Source: Chitinophaga barathri (lineage in GTDB: Bacteria; Bacteroidota; Bacteroidia; Chitinophagales; Chitinophagaceae). Taken from it: 64,000 nt of DNA. Positions 58,307-64,000 of the stretch are shown here, piece by piece; within the stretch, counting starts at the first letter, position 1; every line of letters starts with the position of its first letter. The notes beneath the pieces are model-generated. The model ran no database searches, was not told where the DNA came from, and saw only the letters and a list, made by a program, of their open reading frames with translations. A program made the position numbers and the translations under genes. Where the stretch lies: the NCBI RefSeq assembly GCF_003807585.1, contig NZ_RMBX01000015.1:62001-126000 (forward strand), written 5' to 3'.

Positions 58307-59050
58307 TTATAATTTTTCGATCCTTGTCAGGAACTCCTGTTTCCTGTGGCGGCTGACGGGCACGCTCCGCCCGTCCGTCATGATGATCTCCCCGCCGTCT
58401 CCCTTGATATATTTGTACATGTAGGAAAGGTTGATCAGGTAGCTGTTGTGCACCCTGAAAAACCCTTTGTCTTTCAGCACGTCCTCTACTTCTTTGAGCG
58501 AGCGGCAGATGAGCAGGGGTATGGCGTGCTGCTGAAGGAACACGCGGGTGTAACTCCCTTCAGATTCGCAGTAGGTGATCTCTCGCACGGGCATCATCCG
58601 CAGGCCGTCTACCGTAGGCAGGGCCAGCCTTTCGTTTGGCTGCATGTGCTGGTGGAGGAACTGGAGGAGGGCTTCTGTTTTTGGGCCGGAAGTGTGATGC
58701 TGGCTGGTGGCTTTTTTTACGCTGGTTATCAGCTCTTCCTTGTCAATGGGTTTCAGCAGGAAATCCAGCGCGCTGTGACGGATGGCTTTGATGGCGTATT
58801 GATCGTAAGCGGTGGTGAAGATCACTGAAAAATTGGGGCGGCCAAGTTCTTCGAGGAGCTCAAACCCGTTCATGCCGGGCATTTCCACATCCAGGAACAC
58901 GAGCTGCGGCTGATATTTCGCGATGGCCTTCAGCCCTTCTTCGGAGCCTGCGCACACCGCTACCACCTGCAGTTCAGGGCAATAACGGGAAAGCAGCAGA
59001 TGCAACACATCGCGGCAATGTTCCTCATCGTCTATAATGATGGTAGTCAT
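58307..59050 (-). CDS. LytTR-type response regulator
   Basis: A 247-residue regulator. Receiver domain with D7/D8 (IIIDDEEH) and phosphoacceptor D54 (LVFLDVEMPGMNG), and a C-terminal LytTR DNA-binding domain (residues about 140-245: ITYCESEGSYTRVFLQQ, HNSYLINLSYMYKYIKGDGGEIIMTDGRSVPVSRHRKQEFL). It pairs with the LytS-type kinase encoded just upstream (59102-59968), a typical LytS/LytR-like couple. LytTR proteins bind imperfect direct repeats near promoters; a target was not seen. Confidence 0.93.
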   Translation of the reverse strand: MTTIIIDDEEHCRDVLHLLLSRYCPELQVVAVCAGSEEGLKAIAKYQPQLVFLDVEMPGMNGFELLEELGRPNFSVIFTTAYDQYAIKAIRHSALDFLLKPIDKEELITSVKKATSQHHTSGPKTEALLQFLHQHMQPNERLALPTVDGLRMMPVREITYCESEGSYTRVFLQQHAIPLLICRSLKEVEDVLKDKGFFRVHNSYLINLSYMYKYIKGDGGEIIMTDGRSVPVSRHRKQEFLTRIEKL

Positions 59051-59101
59051 GAAAGCCCTCTATTAGGGTGATAAACAGGAATATACCTCAGCTATGCTAA
59101 T

Positions 59102-59968
59102 TTACTTAAAAATCTCCGCTTCTTCGGGAAGAGAAGCGGCCGTTACATCCGGCAGCCTGATGAGGGTGTAAGTACCTTTTTTCTGGTGATGCTGATCGTA
59201 CACATGGCCGGTGGTGATGGCGGCATGCGTGTGATAACGCGCATTGAGCCAGTGCAGTCTTTCCGCGGCTACGCGGGTACCGGGCGTGCGCTGCTGGTAA
59301 CTGTGAAAGGCGCTTTGCCTTGCCACGCCGTTGTCTTCCAGCTTGATATAAAACTCCCCGTCCTTACGCCCTATCTCGATGCTGATAAGCCCTTTATGCT
59401 CCGAACCGCGGTGCAGCAGGCGATGCCAGATGGCGTTCTGAATGTAGGGCTGCACTACAAAAGGCGGCACCAGCACGGAGAGCTGCGGGCAGTCCGGCAG
59501 GCGGTGTATCACGTATTCAAACTGTCCTTCGAAGCGCAGCTGCTCCAGCTGCAGGTAGAGCTCCAGCGATTCCAGTTCTTCTTCCAGCGATATCCATTCC
59601 TTGCTGCTGTTCTCCAGGGTGAGCCGCATGAGTTTGCTGAAACGGGTGAGATAAGACGATGCGAGCTCCGTACTGGAGGAAAGGATAAAACTATGGATGG
59701 CGTTGAGACTGTTGAAGATAAAATGGGGGTCCATCTGGCTCTGGATGGTATGAAGTTCCAGCGAGGTGCGGCTGCCCTGCATGGCGATCTTTTCCTGCAT
59801 ATTGCGCCTGAGCTTCCGCTCCCTCCACCAGAAGTAAAGGCCGGTGGCCGCGGCCACCACGAAGAATACAATAAGAAGAATGAATACGCCGGGTAAGGGC
59901 AGTAATTCCAATGCCGGCGAGGCCGTTAAAGCATGCGATAAAACCAGTCCGCTAGTGGGGTTATACAT
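59102..59968 (-). CDS. LytS-type sensor histidine kinase
   Basis: A 288-residue kinase with one membrane helix near the N-terminus (LPGVFILLIVFFVVAAATGLYFW) and the His_kinase domain: IQSQMDPHFIFNSLNAIHSF carries the phospho-His. The sensor input must come from the short N-terminal periplasmic part or the membrane helix. ATP-lid motifs are weak but present (ELESLELYLQLEQLRF, KLEDNGVARQ). It is encoded 51 bp upstream of the LytTR regulator; a good -7 element lies before it. Confidence 0.9.
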   Translation of the reverse strand: MYNPTSGLVLSHALTASPALELLPLPGVFILLIVFFVVAAATGLYFWWRERKLRRNMQEKIAMQGSRTSLELHTIQSQMDPHFIFNSLNAIHSFILSSSTELASSYLTRFSKLMRLTLENSSKEWISLEEELESLELYLQLEQLRFEGQFEYVIHRLPDCPQLSVLVPPFVVQPYIQNAIWHRLLHRGSEHKGLISIEIGRKDGEFYIKLEDNGVARQSAFHSYQQRTPGTRVAAERLHWLNARYHTHAAITTGHVYDQHHQKKGTYTLIRLPDVTAASLPEEAEIFK

Positions 59969-59987
59969 ATCAGATTCCTAAGCCGCT

Positions 59988-59995
59988 CAAATATA
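59988..59995 (-). promoter_or_regulatory. Promoter of the LytS/LytR pair
   Basis: TATATTTG on the minus strand, a full TAnnTTTG match about 19 bp before the kinase start (59968). A TTTT run lies 19 bp upstream in the -33 place. Confidence 0.5.
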
Positions 59996-60091
59996 TGCCG
60001 CATTCCACGCCCGGAAAAGGGGGATTGAATAGCTGGCGGAGGCGGCCTTACAATCGGCAGCGGAACAAGGATAGTTGGTTCAGGGGATATT

Positions 60092-60802
60092 TCAGCCGTC
60101 GGTGAACTTGTAGCCTACCCCGCGTACGGAGTGGAAATACTGGGAGTTGCGGCTGTCCTGCTCGAAATATTTACGGAAGTTGAGAATGAAGTTGTCTATG
60201 GTACGGGTGGTGGGGTACACGTTGTAACCCCATACTACCTGGAGGATCTTTTCCCGGGTCACCACTTCGCCTTTGTTTTCGATCAGCAGCTTGAGCAGCA
60301 TGGTTTCTTTTTTGCTGAGCTCGTGGTGTTTGCCGTCTTTCCCCACGCATTCCTGCGCGGCAAAGTCTATCATGTTGTTGCCAAAGCGGTACACATTGGG
60401 CACGGAATCCTTGTCCTGGATCTTTTTGTTTTTGACGATCAGCTTTTCAACGCGGAGGAGCAGCTCTTCCAGGTTAAAAGGTTTGGTCATATAGTCGTCT
60501 CCGCCTTTCTTCAGGCCCAGCACACGGTCCGCGCTGCTGTTTTTGGCGCTGAGGAAAAGGATGGGTACTTCATTGTTCTGTATGCGGATGTTTTCGCACA
60601 CGGCCAGGCCGTCCATTTCTGGCAGCATGATATCGAGGATGATCAGGTCGAAGTATTCGTTCTTAACGGCTTTCAGTGCACTTGTTCCATTATCTACGGC
60701 CGTTACCTCATATCCTTCCAGTTCCAGGTTCAGCTTAAGGGCTTCCTGGAGATTTTCTTCATCTTCTACCAGCAATATTGATGCTTTCGTCGCTTCCTTC
60801 AT
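60092..60802 (-). CDS. OmpR/PhoB-family response regulator
   Basis: A 236-residue regulator. Receiver with E13/D14 (LVEDEEN) and D57 (LIILDIMLPEMDG), K107 area MTKPFNL, then a winged helix with VVWGYNVYPTTRTIDNFILNFRKYFEQDSRNSQYFHSVRGVGYKF. It follows its kinase gene (77-bp gap) on the minus strand. Target genes are not evident; neighbours include gldH and yicC upstream. Confidence 0.95.
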   Translation of the reverse strand: MKEATKASILLVEDEENLQEALKLNLELEGYEVTAVDNGTSALKAVKNEYFDLIILDIMLPEMDGLAVCENIRIQNNEVPILFLSAKNSSADRVLGLKKGGDDYMTKPFNLEELLLRVEKLIVKNKKIQDKDSVPNVYRFGNNMIDFAAQECVGKDGKHHELSKKETMLLKLLIENKGEVVTREKILQVVWGYNVYPTTRTIDNFILNFRKYFEQDSRNSQYFHSVRGVGYKFTDG

Positions 60803-60879
60803 ATTGATGCATTGGGTGATGGTGAACGGTAAGTGGTATTTTGCTTATTGCCTATAAAATTACGCACAACCGGTTAATT

Positions 60880-61899
60880 TTATACAGATTGTACGGAATA
60901 ATCATGCCATGTGATCTCAAAACAGGTGCCTTTGGGGGTATTATCTTTCACGGTTATACTCCCGCCATGCTGCTCCACGATCTTGCGGGTGAGGTACAGC
61001 CCCAGCCCGGAGCCTTTGCTTTTGCGCGTGTTTTCGTTGCCGATGCGGTAAAACTTCAGGAAGATCTTGTTCCTTTCCTCCTGCGCAATGCCTTCACCTT
61101 CATCGCTTACCACCAGTTTGAGGGCGTCGCCGGACCGGAAGAGCTTCACGTGTATGTTCGTTCCTTTCGGGGCGTATTTGATCGCGTTTTCCACCAGGTT
61201 GTTCAGCATGAGGGTGATCATAAACTTATCCCCCTGCAGTTCCACTCCCGGCATAATGTCCGAATCGATGTGGTGGCTTACGGTGCGGCACTGCAATTCT
61301 TCCACCGAGTCTTTCAGCAGCCTGGAGAAGTCCAGGTGTTCCAGGAAGGGCTGGTACTTCCGGTGCTCGAACTGCGATGCCAGCAGGATGTTGTTGCACA
61401 GCTGGTCCAGCCGGTTCGTTTCGCGGATGGTGGCATCCAGCAGCTTGCGTTGTTTTTCTTCATCCAGTTTGTGGCGGCGGAGCGTTTCCAGGTTCAGCTT
61501 CGCAACGGCGATGGGGCTTTTCAGTTCATGCGTTACCGCCATCATAAAGTTCTGCTGCTGCTGGCCGAGTTTCATCTGTTTCCACACGGCGCGGTACACG
61601 ATGGCTGCGCCTGCCAGTATCAGCACCAGGAAGATCACGCCTTCCCCGATGTATTTAAAAGTGCGCATCTGCTGTTCCTTGTGGAGGCGTTGCATTTCCT
61701 GCATAAACTCCGCGGGATGGTGCAGCTCGTTCATTTTGTGAACAAGCGCGCCCTGTTCGTACTTAGCGATCTGTACGCTTTGCTGATGGAGCAGCAGGCC
61801 CCACCACAGCAGCTGTACGACGGTGTAGACGAGTACAAAAACATAGATGCCGGTGATCATCTTCTTGCTCGGCAGTTCGGATGAGGATTGTTTACCCAT
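60880..61899 (-). CDS. Membrane sensor histidine kinase
   Basis: A 339-residue kinase with two membrane helices (MITGIYVFVLVYTVVQLLWWGLLLH near residue 25 and the GEGVIFLVLILAGAAIVYRAVW segment near residue 90) around a short periplasmic part, and the core: H-box MAVTHELKSPIAVAKLNL, N-box NNLVENAIKYAP, G1 SDEGEGI and G2 GSGLGLYLTRKIV. It starts 1 bp after the gldH stop, so it is co-translated with gldH. The sensed signal is unknown. Confidence 0.93.
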   Translation of the reverse strand: MGKQSSSELPSKKMITGIYVFVLVYTVVQLLWWGLLLHQQSVQIAKYEQGALVHKMNELHHPAEFMQEMQRLHKEQQMRTFKYIGEGVIFLVLILAGAAIVYRAVWKQMKLGQQQQNFMMAVTHELKSPIAVAKLNLETLRRHKLDEEKQRKLLDATIRETNRLDQLCNNILLASQFEHRKYQPFLEHLDFSRLLKDSVEELQCRTVSHHIDSDIMPGVELQGDKFMITLMLNNLVENAIKYAPKGTNIHVKLFRSGDALKLVVSDEGEGIAQEERNKIFLKFYRIGNENTRKSKGSGLGLYLTRKIVEQHGGSITVKDNTPKGTCFEITWHDYSVQSV

Positions 61900-61900
61900 A

Positions 61901-62398
61901 TCACTTCCGCAGCGCGGCTTTTTCTATACGCAGGCCCACGCTCAGCATATCGGGGAGGGGGGTCTGACGCATGTTCTGCTCATAAGTAAAGCGGTACATA
62001 CCGGGCTTCGAAAAGATGGCATTCTGCTGAATGGGGATGCGGTGCTCATAGATATCGTCCATGCCGCTTCCCAGCCATTTGCCGTACGTATCTGCAAGGG
62101 GCAGCTCCACCCGGCGGGTAACCGCGGTACTGTCTCCCGGCAGCTGCGTGCTTACAAGCAACCAGAGGTTGTTGTAAGGATATGCGTCCGTATGCCGCAC
62201 GTTTACATAAATGTTGTAAGCGTAGGCGGTATCTTCCGGAGAGAGCTCCAGCTCAAATACCGGCCTGTTGTCCGCCGCCCATTCGGAATTGGGTATGTCC
62301 CTGTTCTTTTCAAATGTTTCCAGCCTGGGAGGCTTGCAGGCAAATGCAAGCAAACATAACAGGAGGGCGGCGTATCCCTGGTTCGTCTTTACGGTCAT
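61901..62398 (-). CDS. gldH: Gliding motility lipoprotein GldH
   Basis: A 165-residue lipoprotein. The lipobox is LLAFAC (Cys near residue 21). The body matches GldH: DRDIPNSEWA..PVFELELSPEDTAYAYNIYVNVRHTDAYPYNNLWLLVST and the DTYGKWLGSGMDDIYEHRIPIQ motif, then FSKPGMYRFTYEQNMRQTPLPDMLSVGLRIEK. GldH is one of the lipoproteins needed for gliding in Bacteroidota; many non-gliding members also keep it. It is followed at once by the histidine kinase gene. Confidence 0.93.
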   Translation of the reverse strand: MTVKTNQGYAALLLCLLAFACKPPRLETFEKNRDIPNSEWAADNRPVFELELSPEDTAYAYNIYVNVRHTDAYPYNNLWLLVSTQLPGDSTAVTRRVELPLADTYGKWLGSGMDDIYEHRIPIQQNAIFSKPGMYRFTYEQNMRQTPLPDMLSVGLRIEKAALRK

Positions 62399-62411
62399 AG
62401 TATATTTCAGC

Positions 62412-63287
62412 TTATAGTACGTTCAGTACCTGCTCTTTAGCTTTTTCCAGTTCGTCCTTCATCATTACCACCCATTGCTGGATGCCGGCGTCGTTTGCCT
62501 TGGAACCGGTGGTGTTGATCTCGCGGCCGATCTCCTGCAATACGAACCCGAGCTTTTTGCCTTTGGCGGGCTCTGCTTCGGCGAGTATGTCTTTGAAGTA
62601 GCGGCAGTGATTCTGGAGTCGGATCAGTTCTTCGGAGATGTCCAGTTTTTCCAGGTAAAAGATCAGTTCCTGCTCCATGCGGTTCGCGTCCACGTTTTCT
62701 TTACCTACGTGTTCGGCCAGGAGGCCTTCGAGGCGGGCGCGCGCTTTGTCTTTGCGCAGGGGGTCCAGCTCTTTTACCTTTTCGGTGTACAGCAGGATGT
62801 TGTCTATACGGAGCAGCAGGTCTTTTTCCAGCATGGCGCCTTCATCTATACGATGGGCATCCATATCGCCCACGGCTGTGCGGATCACTTTTTCCACTTC
62901 CAGCCATTCGGATTCTTCCATTTGTTCGGAAGCGGGGGTTACCACTTCGGGAAGTTTCATCAGCACATTCAGCATGTCTTCCTGCGGAAGGGAAAGCTCG
63001 GTGGCCATGGAGGAGATAGCGGTGTGATAGTAACGCGCCAGCTCGGTGTTGATCACAACGGGGCGGGTGGCGCCGTTCTGCTTGATGTTAATAGTGGCAT
63101 CCAGCGTACCGCGTTGCAGTTCCTGCTGCAGGAGGTTGCGGATGTCGAATTCGTAGGGCTTTAACAGAGGGGACATCTTCAGGTTCACTTCAAACTGTTT
63201 GCCGTTCAGCGACTTTATTTCCGCCACAACGGTTGTTTCTCCCCGGGTTACCTCCGCACGGCCGAAGCCGGTCATGGATTTGAGCAT
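62412..63287 (-). CDS. yicC: YicC family endoribonuclease-like protein
   Basis: A 291-residue protein of the YicC/YloC family. Start MLKSMTGFGRAEVTRGETTVVAEIKSLNGKQFEVNLKMSP, then FDIRNLLQQELQRGTLDATI and the C-terminal DUF1732 part (ELIRLQNHCRYFKDILAEAEPAKGKKLGFVLQEIGREINTTGSKANDAGIQQWVVMMKDELEKAKEQVLNV). Recent work on homologues points to endoribonuclease activity involved in sRNA turnover. It lies 13 bp upstream of gldH on the same strand. Confidence 0.95.
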   Translation of the reverse strand: MLKSMTGFGRAEVTRGETTVVAEIKSLNGKQFEVNLKMSPLLKPYEFDIRNLLQQELQRGTLDATINIKQNGATRPVVINTELARYYHTAISSMATELSLPQEDMLNVLMKLPEVVTPASEQMEESEWLEVEKVIRTAVGDMDAHRIDEGAMLEKDLLLRIDNILLYTEKVKELDPLRKDKARARLEGLLAEHVGKENVDANRMEQELIFYLEKLDISEELIRLQNHCRYFKDILAEAEPAKGKKLGFVLQEIGREINTTGSKANDAGIQQWVVMMKDELEKAKEQVLNVL

Positions 63288-63305
63288 ATTATCTGTTTAA
63301 TGTGA

Positions 63306-63313
63306 CAAATCTA
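63306..63313 (-). promoter_or_regulatory. Candidate -7 element of yicC
   Basis: TAGATTTG on the minus strand matches TAnnTTTG about 19 bp before the yicC ATG. No TTTG at the right distance upstream. Confidence 0.4.
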
Positions 63314-63369
63314 GTTAAATGAACCCATATTTCTGATTGGGAACCAGGCCATTTTGGGGAGGGAGGATG

Positions 63370-63957
63370 TTAACGAAAGAGGGCTTTGTACATTTCCTGC
63401 TGTGAATGCTCTACTATATCGCCGGGCTGCATGTTGTCCAGGCTGAGGTTTTCTATCCTGTAACGGATGAGCCTCAACGTGGGGAAACCTAGGGCAGCAG
63501 TCATTTTACGCACCTGCCTGTTTTTCCCTTCCTTCAGGATGAGCCGTATCCAGGGGGCGGGTATTTGTTTGCGGAAACGGATGGGCGGGTTACGGTCCGG
63601 CACGATGGGGTCAGTCTCAAATATCCCGGCGTCCACGCCACGGGTCCGGTAAGGTTTGCCGTCTATGGTGATGGTCACCCCTTCCTGCAGCTGCCGGATG
63701 GCCTGGTTCGTCACTGCGCCGTCCACCTGCGCCCAGTATTCCCTTTCATGGGCGTGTTTGGGGTCCAGGAGGCGGTGGTTGAGCGATTTGTCGTTGGTAA
63801 GTATCAGCAGGCCCTCGCTGTCATAATCCAGCCGGCCAACGGGGTAAACATCGCGGGGTACGTCAAAGAAGTCGGACAAGACGGCTTTATCTCCCTCTTT
63901 TCCGAAGCGGGTCAACACTTCGTATGGCTTATACACGGAAAAATAGTGCAGGCTCAC
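63370..63957 (-). CDS. rRNA pseudouridine synthase, RluE/RsuA family
   Basis: A 195-residue pseudouridine synthase without an S4 domain. The catalytic Asp lies in PVGRLDYDSEGLLILTND (near residue 42), the RNA-binding strand is VDGAVTNQAIRQLQEGVTI and the motif EGKNRQVRKMTAALGFPTLRLIRYRI closes the site. The best fit is the RluE / RsuA group, which modifies rRNA. The ORF uses a GTG start (63955-63957); no ATG lies in the 40 upstream bases, so GTG is the only usable start in the window. Confidence 0.9.
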   Translation of the reverse strand: MSLHYFSVYKPYEVLTRFGKEGDKAVLSDFFDVPRDVYPVGRLDYDSEGLLILTNDKSLNHRLLDPKHAHEREYWAQVDGAVTNQAIRQLQEGVTITIDGKPYRTRGVDAGIFETDPIVPDRNPPIRFRKQIPAPWIRLILKEGKNRQVRKMTAALGFPTLRLIRYRIENLSLDNMQPGDIVEHSQQEMYKALFR

Positions 63958-63966
63958 AATGCTTAC

Positions 63967-63998
63967 TTTGGTTAAGGGCCTGTAAATTAGTAATTTTG
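63967..63998 (+). promoter_or_regulatory. Promoter leading out of the window
   Basis: TTTG (63967-63970), 20 bp, then TAATTTTG (63991-63998): a perfect Bacteroidota promoter on the plus strand, for a gene that begins beyond 64000. It is divergent from the pseudouridine synthase gene. Confidence 0.75.
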
Positions 63999-64000
63999 CC

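Noticed and set aside
1..64000. CRISPR arrays, tRNA or rRNA genes, insertion sequences
   Set aside because: No spaced direct repeats of CRISPR type, no cloverleaf or rRNA-like sequence and no transposase were seen on either strand.

Overview
The window looks like a piece of a Bacteroidota chromosome, most likely family Chitinophagaceae (Chitinophaga-like). This is an inference from several signs. Promoters are of the Bacteroidota type, TTTG / about 20 bp / TAnnTTTG (for example 35168-35199 and 63967-63998), and Shine-Dalgarno sequences are mostly absent. Gene content also fits: GldH gliding lipoprotein, BatD/BatE, a GLPGLI protein next to a TonB-receptor-like outer-membrane barrel, the futalosine menaquinone enzyme MqnC, and a Kdo8N-type lipopolysaccharide sugar module. 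No rRNA, tRNA, CRISPR array, transposase or prophage was seen; it reads as core chromosome.

Layout. 1-2.4 kb: gcvT end, an SRPBCC protein, a ComB-like phosphatase, a DoxX protein. 2.6-12.4 kb: a double-SWIM SNF2 ATPase, then an OmpR-type two-component pair divergent from a GLPGLI protein and a large outer-membrane barrel, with 10-bp-phased TTAAC repeats between them. 12.4-23.3 kb: a Tat-exported isomerase-like protein, a GNAT enzyme, lipoproteins, mqnC, a retropepsin-PDZ protease, an M16 peptidase pair, a D-aminoacylase-like amidohydrolase and a palindromic repeat. 23.4-26.5 kb: kdnA-kdsB-kdnB, predicted to make CMP-8-amino-Kdo. 26.5-28.7 kb: an orphan protein, a truncated haemoglobin, an MFS exporter. 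28.8-35.2 kb: a minus-strand thiamine operon thiS-thiC-tenI/thiE-thiD-thiE-thiG-thiH behind a TPP riboswitch and a clear promoter; no thiF is seen. 35.3-40 kb: a lipoprotein, a sterol-desaturase-family enzyme, dnaN, a PLP aminotransferase. 40.6-47.6 kb: two adjacent TetR regulators and a TolC/adaptor/RND efflux operon. 47.7-53.9 kb: proC, a NUMOD4/HNH-like protein, dusB, and a CPBP protease - DUF2007 - cdsA - psd run for phospholipid synthesis, followed by two micropeptide genes and a small Cys/Lys-rich secreted protein. 53.9-64 kb: a HAD nucleotidase, an SDR, batD-batE, a LytS/LytR-type pair, an OmpR-type pair with gldH, yicC and a pseudouridine synthase.

The least explained structures are non-coding. 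Two long intergenic regions (15296-15438 and 40034-40187) are degenerate tandem arrays with an 11-bp period. 37095-37197 holds four consecutive small dyads. 9566-9621 folds as a nested hairpin ahead of the outer-membrane barrel gene. 53291-53539 holds two tandem micropeptide genes with a shared 14-bp upstream motif. All coordinates and motifs were read by eye; family names are recognition from sequence motifs, not database results.
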